Shown here: in pieces, positions 1-4,737 of the stretch
Position numbering within the stretch: position 1 is the first letter of the stretch
Layout: each line of letters opens with the position of its first letter
NCBI GenBank assembly: GCA_910584835.1
Contig: CAJUEG010000099.1
Location: 1-5,514, forward strand
Reading direction: 5' to 3'
From: an uncultured Oscillospiraceae bacterium
Lineage (GTDB): Bacteria > Bacillota > Clostridia > Oscillospirales > Oscillospiraceae
Length of the DNA stretch: 5,514 bases
Position numbers and translations under genes: made by a program
Notes under the pieces: model-generated
The model's input: only the letters and a program-made list of their open reading frames with translations
Database searches by the model: none
What the model was told of the DNA's origin: nothing

Positions 1-272
1 TCCCATCCGTAGAGCTCTCCGATGACCTCCTCCAGACTGTCCGCCTTGGCCTCCAAGTCGGAAAAGGCCATTTTGAACTCCCAGACCTCATCCTCATTCC
101 CGTCCAAGGCGTTGAGCAATGTGTCGTCATCCTGGTCGGTAAACCAATGGATATCCGCACAGGCTTCCCGGATGTCCCATAATTCTAAGCGTATCGCATG
201 ATATCCCAGCGATGCCAGCGCGGGCCGCTTATACCGCAGATTGCGGGTACGGCGGGCTTTTGAACCGTCCAT
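1..272 (-). CDS. Acidic protein of unknown function, N-terminal part (runs off the window)
   Basis: About 90 codons are visible, starting MDGSKARRTRNLRYKRP; the frame is still open at the window edge, so the C-terminus is missing. The first 16 residues are strongly basic (KARRTRNLRYKR). The rest is acidic and Trp-containing, with IRLELWDIREACADIHW followed by DQDDD and NEDEVWEF, and is probably mostly helical. I recognise no named domain. The start at 272 is preferred over an in-frame ATG at 278 because the GGGGG SD lies 7 bases before the former but only about 1 base before the latter. It follows the 207-aa gene after 70 bases and continues the minus-strand gene series. It uses TTA twice and several A/T-ending codons, so it looks slightly less GC-rich than its neighbours. 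The start is fairly sure; the function is unknown. Confidence 0.8.
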   Translation of the reverse strand, partial: MDGSKARRTRNLRYKRPALASLGYHAIRLELWDIREACADIHWFTDQDDDTLLNALDGNEDEVWEFKMAFSDLEAKADSLEEVIGELYGW

Positions 273-295
273 GAACATTCCCCCTATTACAAGTG

Positions 296-344
296 GAGCT
301 TGGCCGGGGCGTGGCGCGTGCCATGTTGTACAGCCTCCAAGCTC
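296..344 (-). repeat. Intergenic inverted repeat (hairpin) between two unknown genes
   Basis: On the minus strand GAGCTTGG (344-337) is perfectly complementary to CCAAGCTC (303-296), an 8-bp stem. The 33-base interior contains a smaller TGGC/GCCA stem (323-320 with 315-312). The stem begins at the stop codon of the 207-aa gene and is not followed by a T-run, so it is not a classical intrinsic terminator. It could be a weak transcript-end or processing structure, or chance. Confidence 0.35.
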
Positions 345-966
345 AGGTGTGGATTCCATAGTACGCCTTACTCATATCCTCCTGCCCGTGGAGAATCAGC
401 CCGCCGCACAGGCAGGATTTCTCTCCCCGGAACTCCCGGAAGAAGAAGGAGTACGGGGTGAAGTCGTTGTACAGATGAATTTCATCGGCGTCGGGCCAGT
501 CGAAGTTGGTCATGAGGGCCTTGCCCAGCTTGTGCCGGACCTGCGCGTTGCCGATGGCGGCGCGGAGATTGGCCTGGTTGCCGTCGAACACCAGCCTGGG
601 GCGGCGGGATACGTCCAGGGAAATGGCCTTGAAGTCCTTGAGGCCGTCCGGCTGGCGGCAGGTTTCCAGGAACGCCCGGAACGCGGACCAGCGCAGGTGA
701 ATGGTCTGCTCCACGCCCTCCACGCGGTCGAAGCCGCGCCCGGTGAGCCAGGTGAACTCGAACGTGATCCGGTCGCGGCGCTTGTCCAGCCAGAGCCGCG
801 CGAAGGAGTGGATATCATTGGTGATGATGCAGCCGTCGCGCTGGAGGCGGTCAAGCTCGTCATAAGTGACATAGAACCGCTGAGGCGACTTCATGTGTGC
901 GCTGACGGTGCGGAACTGGATGGTGTTCTCGTCGGCGTGGGCGCGGAGCATGATTCTGTTGGTCAT
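343..966 (-). CDS. Conserved-looking protein of unknown function, 207 aa
   Basis: The protein starts MTNRIMLRAHADENTIQF and ends with a distinctive tail around residues 184-207 that holds CLCGG, LILHGQED and a final YYGIHT. The middle is rich in charged and aromatic residues (RFYVTYDELDRLQRDG at 30-45, FEFTWLTGRGFDR at 69-81, FDWPDADEIHLYNDF at 155-169). It looks like a soluble mixed alpha/beta protein with no signal peptide or membrane segment. The frame stays open for 80 codons upstream, but the ATG at 966 is chosen because an AAAGGAAG SD lies just before it and the extension would overlap the upstream gene. Only 5 bases separate it from the 158-aa gene, so the two are probably translationally coupled. 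I do not recognise a family. Two nearby cysteines (C185, C187) are notable but do not by themselves make a metal site. Confidence 0.88.
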   Translation of the reverse strand: MTNRIMLRAHADENTIQFRTVSAHMKSPQRFYVTYDELDRLQRDGCIITNDIHSFARLWLDKRRDRITFEFTWLTGRGFDRVEGVEQTIHLRWSAFRAFLETCRQPDGLKDFKAISLDVSRRPRLVFDGNQANLRAAIGNAQVRHKLGKALMTNFDWPDADEIHLYNDFTPYSFFFREFRGEKSCLCGGLILHGQEDMSKAYYGIHT

Positions 967-971
967 GTCTG

Positions 972-1448
972 TCAGCTTCCTTTCCTTTGATTGCTGGCGT
1001 CCGGTTTCCGGCGCTTTCGTGCCAGTGCCTCCAGTCCGTCCAGGCCGGTGTCGTCGCCGGAGCTGTCCCTGGCGCGGCGCTTCAGGCATTGCTCCATGGC
1101 CTTGTCGTAGTCGTAGCCGATGGCGGCGGCGTACTTCCCGGCGATTTTCCGGCAGCGGGCGGCGTGGAGCTCGTAGACGGCGGCATGATAGCCCGTCAGG
1201 CCCCATTCACGGATTACGCTCTCCAACATATTGGCGTAGTCCCGCAGGGCGTTGACAACGGCGTACAGATCGCCGTAGCAGGTACGAAGCTCCCTGTCCC
1301 CGCTGGGGCGGCCGGACCGGCCTGCGTCGGTGAAGCGCAGGATGGCCCCCTGTTCCATGCCGTCAATCTCGGTCAGCTCCACCGTGGCGGTGGCCGCCGG
1401 CTCGAACCTGGCGGCGGGGAGGGGAGCGTCCTGGGGATTCCTGCTCAC
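972..1448 (-). CDS. Small helical protein of unknown function, 158 aa, GTG start
   Basis: Translation starts at a GTG that overlaps the stop of the preceding gene in a GTGA arrangement. The SD is AAGGAGG or the nearer GGAGG, both inside the end of the upstream gene, so translational coupling is very likely. A longer open frame continues upstream, but only as a shadow of the 154-aa gene. The protein begins MSRNPQDAPLPAARFEP, then has a short variable-looking region with VELTEIDGMEQGAILRF (24-39). A long helical region follows (about 57-125), containing CYGDLYAVVNALRDY, MLESVIREWGLTGYHAA and KIAGKYAAAIGYDYD. It ends in a basic, probably disordered tail (ALARKRRKP). There is no signal peptide. 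The basic tail could contact nucleic acid, but that is a guess. No named family is recognised. Confidence 0.88.
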   Translation of the reverse strand: MSRNPQDAPLPAARFEPAATATVELTEIDGMEQGAILRFTDAGRSGRPSGDRELRTCYGDLYAVVNALRDYANMLESVIREWGLTGYHAAVYELHAARCRKIAGKYAAAIGYDYDKAMEQCLKRRARDSSGDDTGLDGLEALARKRRKPDASNQRKGS

Positions 1449-1909
1449 TCGTCCTCCACCTCCTTGAAGCATCCGTCGCTGCTGTGGTCCCATTCGATGG
1501 TCCCGTCCACGTACTGGATGACGCCCTTGGCTGTGAACGTCCAGCCGCTCTTGACGTTCTGGAACAAGGCGGTGGTACTGCTGGAGCAGCCCGCCGCGTT
1601 GAAGTACTGGGTCCCATGATCCGTCACTAGGGCGCGGCAGAGGTATCTCCCGCCGCCCCGGTTGACGTAGACCTGCCCGACGGTGGGCGTGAGGGGCTGG
1701 CCCTTGTCGATATTCCAGATTTTGTCGTTGGTTCCGTCCGGGTTGAATACGGCCTTCCGGGTCCCTCCGCCCCTGACATGCGCCATGACGGTGACGGGTT
1801 TGCCGGTTTCCGCGGCAAGGCGCGCGGCGGCGATGACGGCCTGGTGCAATAGGTTGGAGCCGCCGGCGAACCTGCCGTCCTGCTTGAGCGTGAAATGCGT
1901 AAAATCCAT
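1445..1909 (-). CDS. Protein of unknown function, 154 aa, mainly beta-rich
   Basis: The protein starts MDFTHFTLKQDGRFAGG. It has one predicted helix (about 19-35, LLHQAVIAAARLAAETG) followed by strand-like segments: PVTVMAHVRGG (38-48), VGQVYVNRGGGRYLC (77-91), a Cys/Ser-rich turn (GCSSSTT, 107-113) and VKSGWTFTAKGVIQYVDGTIEWDHS (119-143). The Gly-rich turns and alternating aromatics suggest a small globular domain such as a beta sandwich or barrel. The ATG at 1909 is supported by a GGAGG SD about 10 bases upstream; the frame is open further but would run into the ssb terminator and ssb itself. It is the first gene after that terminator, with only 35 bases between the T-run and the ATG, so expression may depend on read-through. 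The next gene overlaps its stop codon. No named family is recognised. Confidence 0.88.
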   Translation of the reverse strand: MDFTHFTLKQDGRFAGGSNLLHQAVIAAARLAAETGKPVTVMAHVRGGGTRKAVFNPDGTNDKIWNIDKGQPLTPTVGQVYVNRGGGRYLCRALVTDHGTQYFNAAGCSSSTTALFQNVKSGWTFTAKGVIQYVDGTIEWDHSSDGCFKEVEDE

Positions 1910-1944
1910 AGCCTGAATCCTCCATTTCTTGATTTTTAGGCGCG

Positions 1945-1978
1945 AAAAAAGCGGGAGGCGTGTTCCATCCTCCCGCTT
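1945..1978 (-). terminator. Intrinsic terminator after ssb
   Basis: On the minus strand AAGCGGGAGG (1978-1969) pairs perfectly with CCTCCCGCTT (1958-1949) around a 10-base loop. A run of six T (1950-1945) overlaps the base of the stem. This is a textbook rho-independent terminator, 19 bases beyond the ssb stop codon. It lacks a T-run on the plus side, so it works in one direction only. Confidence 0.93.
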
Positions 1979-1997
1979 GGGTACGGCCTGTATGTGA

Positions 1998-2411
1998 TTA
2001 GAACGGCAGATCGCCGCTGCCTTCCAGGTCATCCGCGTCGTAGCCGCCGCCAGCCGGTACGCCGGCGGGGGCCGGAGCAGCCTGGTTCTGGGGCTTGCTG
2101 TCCCCAAAGTAGACGCTGTTGGCAAGGATCTCGGCGCTGCGGCGCTTGCTCCCTTCCCGATCGGTCCATTCTCTTAGCTGGAAACGACCGGCCACCAGAG
2201 CTGCGCGGCCCTTGGTGAAATACTTGCTGACGAACTCGGCAGTGTTGCGCCAGGCCACGACGTCGATAAAATCCGTGGCCTTGTCGCCGTTGGCGTCCTT
2301 GTAGTCCCGGTCGCAGGCGATAGTGAAAGACGTGACGGGGATGCCGGACTGGGTGTGGCGGAGCTCCGGGTCGCGCACGAGGCGGCCCATGGTGACGATG
2401 TGGTTCAACAT
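1998..2411 (-). CDS. ssb: Single-stranded DNA-binding protein (SSB), 137 aa
   Basis: SSB coats single-stranded DNA as a tetramer during replication, recombination and repair, and recruits partners through its acidic C-terminal tip. The N-terminal OB-fold spans about residues 1-105: it opens MLNHIVTMGRLVRDPELRHT, followed by IPVTSFTIACDR and TDFIDVVAWRNTAEFVSKYF. W54 corresponds to the conserved stacking tryptophan. A short Pro/Gly/Ala linker (about 107-123) leads to the acidic tip DADDLEGSGDLPF, a good match to the family's D-[DE]-[IL]-P-F ending. The length is short for a chromosomal SSB because of the short linker, typical of copies on phages and conjugative elements. A GGAGGG SD lies 7 bases before the ATG. 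It sits 26 bases after the 120-aa gene and is followed directly by a strong terminator, so it probably ends the ClpX-like transcription unit. Family assignment is secure; that it is an element-borne copy is inferred from context. Confidence 0.97.
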   Translation of the reverse strand: MLNHIVTMGRLVRDPELRHTQSGIPVTSFTIACDRDYKDANGDKATDFIDVVAWRNTAEFVSKYFTKGRAALVAGRFQLREWTDREGSKRRSAEILANSVYFGDSKPQNQAAPAPAGVPAGGGYDADDLEGSGDLPF

Positions 2412-2437
2412 GGCTATTCCCTCCGTTTAGTCGTAAT

Positions 2438-2800
2438 TCAAGATTCTTCGAGATTTTCCATCTGATACTGGGCATTGAGCTGGCTCAATGCCTCAATGGT
2501 GTTGACTAGCAACGCGAGCGCGTTCATTTCACTTTTCTGCGGGGCTTCTCCCGGTTCGTCCGGGTAACGCCACAGCTCGCTGATGAACGTCATGGTGTCG
2601 AGCATACGCTTGTACTCCGCGTCCGGCACGTGGTCGTACGCCCCGCTTTTTACGGCATCGGCGAAGGGTATGACGGGGTTGCGTATCTTCAGCAGGGAAA
2701 GGGCCTGCTTCATCGAGGCCACGTCCTCGGTGCCGTCCAGGCCCTCGAAGCGGACGTTTGCGAGCCCCTGGCGCTGGTCAAAATCAAAAATCAGCTCCAT
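2438..2800 (-). CDS. Small acidic protein of unknown function, 120 aa
   Basis: The protein starts MELIFDFDQRQGLANVRFEG and appears to have a short beta-like N-terminus followed by helices (about 26-38, 61-77 and 91-115, the last rich in Leu/Ala/Asn/Gln). It has no signal peptide, membrane segment or recognisable motif. Its charge is acidic overall, ending MENLEES. The SD (GGGGAGG, 7 bases before the ATG) lies in the 14-base gap after the ClpX-like gene. It is therefore co-transcribed and possibly coupled to it, with ssb 26 bases further on. A small acidic protein encoded beside an AAA+ unfoldase could be an adaptor or substrate, as some Clp adaptors are, but nothing in the sequence shows this. 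No family is recognised. Confidence 0.88.
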   Translation of the reverse strand: MELIFDFDQRQGLANVRFEGLDGTEDVASMKQALSLLKIRNPVIPFADAVKSGAYDHVPDAEYKRMLDTMTFISELWRYPDEPGEAPQKSEMNALALLVNTIEALSQLNAQYQMENLEES

Positions 2801-2814
2801 ATGTCGTCCTCCCC

Positions 2815-4176
2815 TCAGAACTCGAAGCTGCGCCGCCGGCAGTCGTCGAAGATGGCGTCGTCCACCAGCTGTCGGATCTGGTTCTCCATGCCCCGGACGC
2901 CCAGCCCCGTCCGGCAGGCCAGCTCGGCCAGCTCCTGCCGCTTCTGGGGCGTGAGCCGTATCTCCGCCTTATAGTGCTCCCCGATACGGGCCAGGAAGCT
3001 GTAGGAGTTGTCCAGCATAGAGCGGTAGTCATCCATGGTCATGGGCTCCAGGTGGACAAGCCGCTGGATACGGCCAAGGAACTCCGGCATGACGCCGAAG
3101 TCGATGAGGTCCTGTTCTCCCAAGGGCCGGACGTAGGGCTGTACGGGCTTGGGGGCCGCGCCGAAGCCGATGCGACTGCCGGCGTCCTTCTCCGCTGCGT
3201 CATGGGCCTTGCTGGAGAACGCGCCGCACAGCACGAAGCTGATCTTGGACGTGTCTATGGAGTGGATGACGGAATTGATTTTCACATCCACGCGGGCGCC
3301 CTCCAGCATCGTCAGGCCCTCCGACTGGATGCTGTCGCTGACGTTCCCGCCAGAGCCGATTTTGGGCATGAGCATCTTGTCCGCCTCATCCAGGACGAGG
3401 ATGTTGTGATGCCCGTTGCGAAAGATAGCGGATTGAAGCAGGTTGGCCCACTTCTTATCCCCTTTCCAGCCGTCATTGGTGAGGTTGGAAACGTCCTCGA
3501 TCACGATGCGGCCCGGGAAAATCTTTTGCAGGCAGCGCCAGATGTGGGTCTTGCCGCAGCCGCTGGGGCCGATGAACAGGGCGTTGGACTTGACGCCCCG
3601 CTGGAAAGCGTTGTAGACGATGACGGCGGCGGCTTTCTTCGCGGCGCCCTGCTTCCAGACCAGCCGGTCCAGGTAGCCGTAGATCGCCCTGGGTGTGTCG
3701 TACTGCTCCTGCTCCTGGGCGTCCTCTTCCGCCCAGGGGTTGACGTACTCCTTCCGGACGGCCTCCACCCGGTCGTCGTACCAGGGGTAGGGCTGGGCCG
3801 GGGACGAATCGGGGCGCTGGTCCTCCATTGCACATTCCTCCTGTTTGAGATATTGTTCGGAAAGCCCCGCCAGGTAGTCCCTGTTTTCCGGGCTGTCGTT
3901 GACCTTCAGGATCTCCGCGTACATGGCGTCGGGGTCGTAGTACGACACAAGGCATTTCACCCGCGTCTCCACGCGGGGGCTGCCGGGGCACAGGCGGATG
4001 TCCTCGGGGACTTTCGTGTCCGGGAAGCGTACCAGCGCATCCCGCTTGGAGACGATGCTCCAGCCGGTGATCCCCTGTTCCTCCAGGAAATGCCGGAGGG
4101 AACGCTCCACGAGGCCGGGGAAAAAGGTAACGGCCAGCTTGTCGCCGCAGGGGACGGATCGGAAGTCGAATGTCAT
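2815..4176 (-). CDS. ClpX-like AAA+ ATPase (protein unfoldase), 453 aa, with a non-zinc N-terminal region
   Basis: ClpX forms a ring hexamer that uses ATP to unfold proteins, handing them to ClpP or releasing them remodelled. Visible ClpX landmarks, in order: a pre-Walker box LDRLVWKQGAAKKAAAVIVYN (169-189, key residues LD, Q, AKK, VYN); Walker A GPSGCGKT (203-210); pore-1 loop GWKG (236-239) where ClpX has GYVG; Walker B ILVLDEAD (259-266); sensor-1 region SFVLCGAF (313-320); IGFGA (336-340), matching the IGF loop that docks on ClpP; FGVMPEFLGRI (360-370) with the arginine finger R369; sensor-2 GVRGM (426-430). The usual C4 zinc domain is absent. Residues 1-116 are a different, unrecognised region. 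The start at 4176 has GGAGG 9 bases upstream; the frame continues 27 codons further but into the leader RNA. A second strong start lies at codon 117. ClpX-type ATPase is secure; substrate and ClpP use are inferred. Confidence 0.93.
   Translation of the reverse strand: MTFDFRSVPCGDKLAVTFFPGLVERSLRHFLEEQGITGWSIVSKRDALVRFPDTKVPEDIRLCPGSPRVETRVKCLVSYYDPDAMYAEILKVNDSPENRDYLAGLSEQYLKQEECAMEDQRPDSSPAQPYPWYDDRVEAVRKEYVNPWAEEDAQEQEQYDTPRAIYGYLDRLVWKQGAAKKAAAVIVYNAFQRGVKSNALFIGPSGCGKTHIWRCLQKIFPGRIVIEDVSNLTNDGWKGDKKWANLLQSAIFRNGHHNILVLDEADKMLMPKIGSGGNVSDSIQSEGLTMLEGARVDVKINSVIHSIDTSKISFVLCGAFSSKAHDAAEKDAGSRIGFGAAPKPVQPYVRPLGEQDLIDFGVMPEFLGRIQRLVHLEPMTMDDYRSMLDNSYSFLARIGEHYKAEIRLTPQKRQELAELACRTGLGVRGMENQIRQLVDDAIFDDCRRRSFEF
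3826..3842 (-). promoter_or_regulatory. Strong internal ribosome binding site and ATG inside the ClpX-like gene
   Basis: AGGAGG (3842-3837) lies 8 bases before an in-frame ATG (3828-3826), codon 117 of the 453-aa frame. Both SD and spacing are as good as those of the genes that stand alone in this window. Starting here would give a 337-aa protein (MEDQRPDSSPAQPY...) that keeps the complete ClpX-like ATPase and drops only the N-terminal region. The sequence also encodes KQEECA of the long form, so it could be chance, but it falls at the domain boundary. Confidence 0.55.
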
Positions 4177-4213
4177 AGCGGTATTCCTCCTTATTCTTTG
4201 TGGCGGCGGCCGC

Positions 4214-4310
4214 GTCTGCCCGGTTTTGGGCATAAAAAACCAACATACCAAGGTCAAATGGGCAGACTGGCAGCCTTAGCCACATTCAAAAAAACCTTGA
4301 TATGCTGGTT
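4214..4310 (-). promoter_or_regulatory. Structured leader RNA: 17-bp terminator-like hairpin plus crossing 8-bp helix
   Basis: In the transcript of the ClpX-like gene, AACCAGCAUAUCAAGGU (4310-4294) pairs over its full 17 bases with ACCUUGGUAUGUUGGUU (4254-4238). Two of the pairs are G-U wobbles. A T-run (4239-4234) overlaps and follows the 3' arm, as in an intrinsic terminator. The 39-base loop contains a small TGGC/GCCA stem (4282-4268) and then GUCUGCCC (4267-4260). That segment is perfectly complementary to GGGCAGAC (4221-4214), downstream of the T-run. The two helices cross, so they would form an H-type pseudoknot or act as alternatives. A further local stem, GCCC/GGGC (4231-4228 with 4221-4218), competes with the second helix. 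The arrangement suggests attenuation of the gene 38 bases further on. I match it to no known riboswitch. Confidence 0.6.
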
Positions 4311-4355
4311 GTAATTCTTATGAGATTGTTCCGGGCGTACCGGGGACAGGGCTTC

Positions 4356-4384
4356 ATGGTAGCACATCCCACCCCGCCTGTCAA
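4356..4384 (-). promoter_or_regulatory. SigA-type promoter of the ClpX-like / ssb unit
   Basis: On the minus strand a perfect -35 TTGACA (4384-4379) is followed by a 17-base spacer and the -10 TACCAT (4361-4356). A TGC directly before the -10 makes it an extended -10 promoter. Transcription should start near 4352-4347, giving a leader of about 170 bases before the ATG at 4176. It lies in the only sizeable gap of the window, after the 98-aa gene. Confidence 0.85.
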
Positions 4385-4407
4385 CCCCCGTTTCTTCCCC
4401 CACTGTG

Positions 4408-4423
4408 AGCCGCGCCAGCGGCT
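4408..4423 (-). repeat. Short hairpin at the end of the 98-aa gene
   Basis: AGCCGC (4423-4418) and GCGGCT (4413-4408) form a perfect 6-bp GC-rich stem with a TGGC loop, starting inside the stop codon. No T-run follows, so as an intrinsic terminator it would be weak. It may mark a transcript end upstream of the promoter or be chance. Confidence 0.4.
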
Positions 4424-4719
4424 TACAAAAGGGACATGCCGGAGTGGAACTGCCCCGCCTGCCGCCGCTCGTCGGCGTCCGGGGGCTCGTACTCGTACTT
4501 GTACGCCGGGCGGTCCGGGAAGCGCCGGACCATGTCCTCGACGAGAATCCGCACATGGGCGCGCATATAGTCCTCGCCGTCCGGCTGGTGCATCGTGATG
4601 CGCGCCAGCATGACGAGGGCGCTGCGGTCCACGTCAATCGGCCTGCCAAGCTCCTGCGACAGGCGCTCGGTTTCATCCAGCCCGACGCCGACCAACGCCA
4701 TGAGCTTTTCTTTGTCCAT
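4423..4719 (-). CDS. Small protein of unknown function, 98 aa
   Basis: The protein starts MDKEKLMALVGVGLDETERL. It appears to be all-helical to about residue 67 (including SALVMLARITMHQ, 33-45, and AHVRILVEDMVRRFP, 54-68), then has a Tyr/Glu/Pro segment (AYKYEYEPPDADERR, 72-86). There is no signal peptide, membrane segment or known motif. An AGGAGG SD ends 7 bases before the ATG. It follows the upstream linker-containing protein after 18 bases and is probably in the same operon. Downstream lies the promoter region of the ClpX-like gene, so it is likely the last gene of the preceding transcription unit. No family is recognised. Confidence 0.85.
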   Translation of the reverse strand: MDKEKLMALVGVGLDETERLSQELGRPIDVDRSALVMLARITMHQPDGEDYMRAHVRILVEDMVRRFPDRPAYKYEYEPPDADERRQAGQFHSGMSLL

Positions 4720-4737
4720 CCTGTTGCCTCCTATGAC

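Noticed and set aside
241..990. 249-codon open frame on the plus strand
   Set aside because: It mirrors the 207-aa minus-strand gene and has no SD or recognisable motif; it is best explained as a codon-bias shadow.
967..1206. Longer N-terminus for the 207-aa protein
   Set aside because: The extra 80 residues are Arg/Pro-rich out-of-frame translation of the upstream 158-aa gene, while the ATG at 966 has its own SD.
1910..2125. Longer N-terminus for the 154-aa protein
   Set aside because: It would read through the ssb terminator and out-of-frame ssb sequence; the ATG at 1909 has a good SD.
3473..4285. 270-codon minus-strand frame beginning in the leader RNA
   Set aside because: It has no SD, begins inside the loop of the leader hairpin and then overlaps the ClpX-like gene in another frame with Pro/Arg-rich sequence.
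4214..4310. Inverted repeats read as an oriT or replication origin
   Set aside because: No relaxase gene or recognisable nic site is nearby and there are no iterons. The position between promoter and start codon, the U-run and the G-U pairs fit a leader RNA better. It cannot be fully excluded from sequence alone.
2758..4314. 518-codon open frame on the plus strand, opposite the ClpX-like gene
   Set aside because: It is antisense to a gene with unmistakable ClpX motifs. Its Val/Gly/Asp-rich product resembles no family I know, and such frames arise from GC-rich codon bias.
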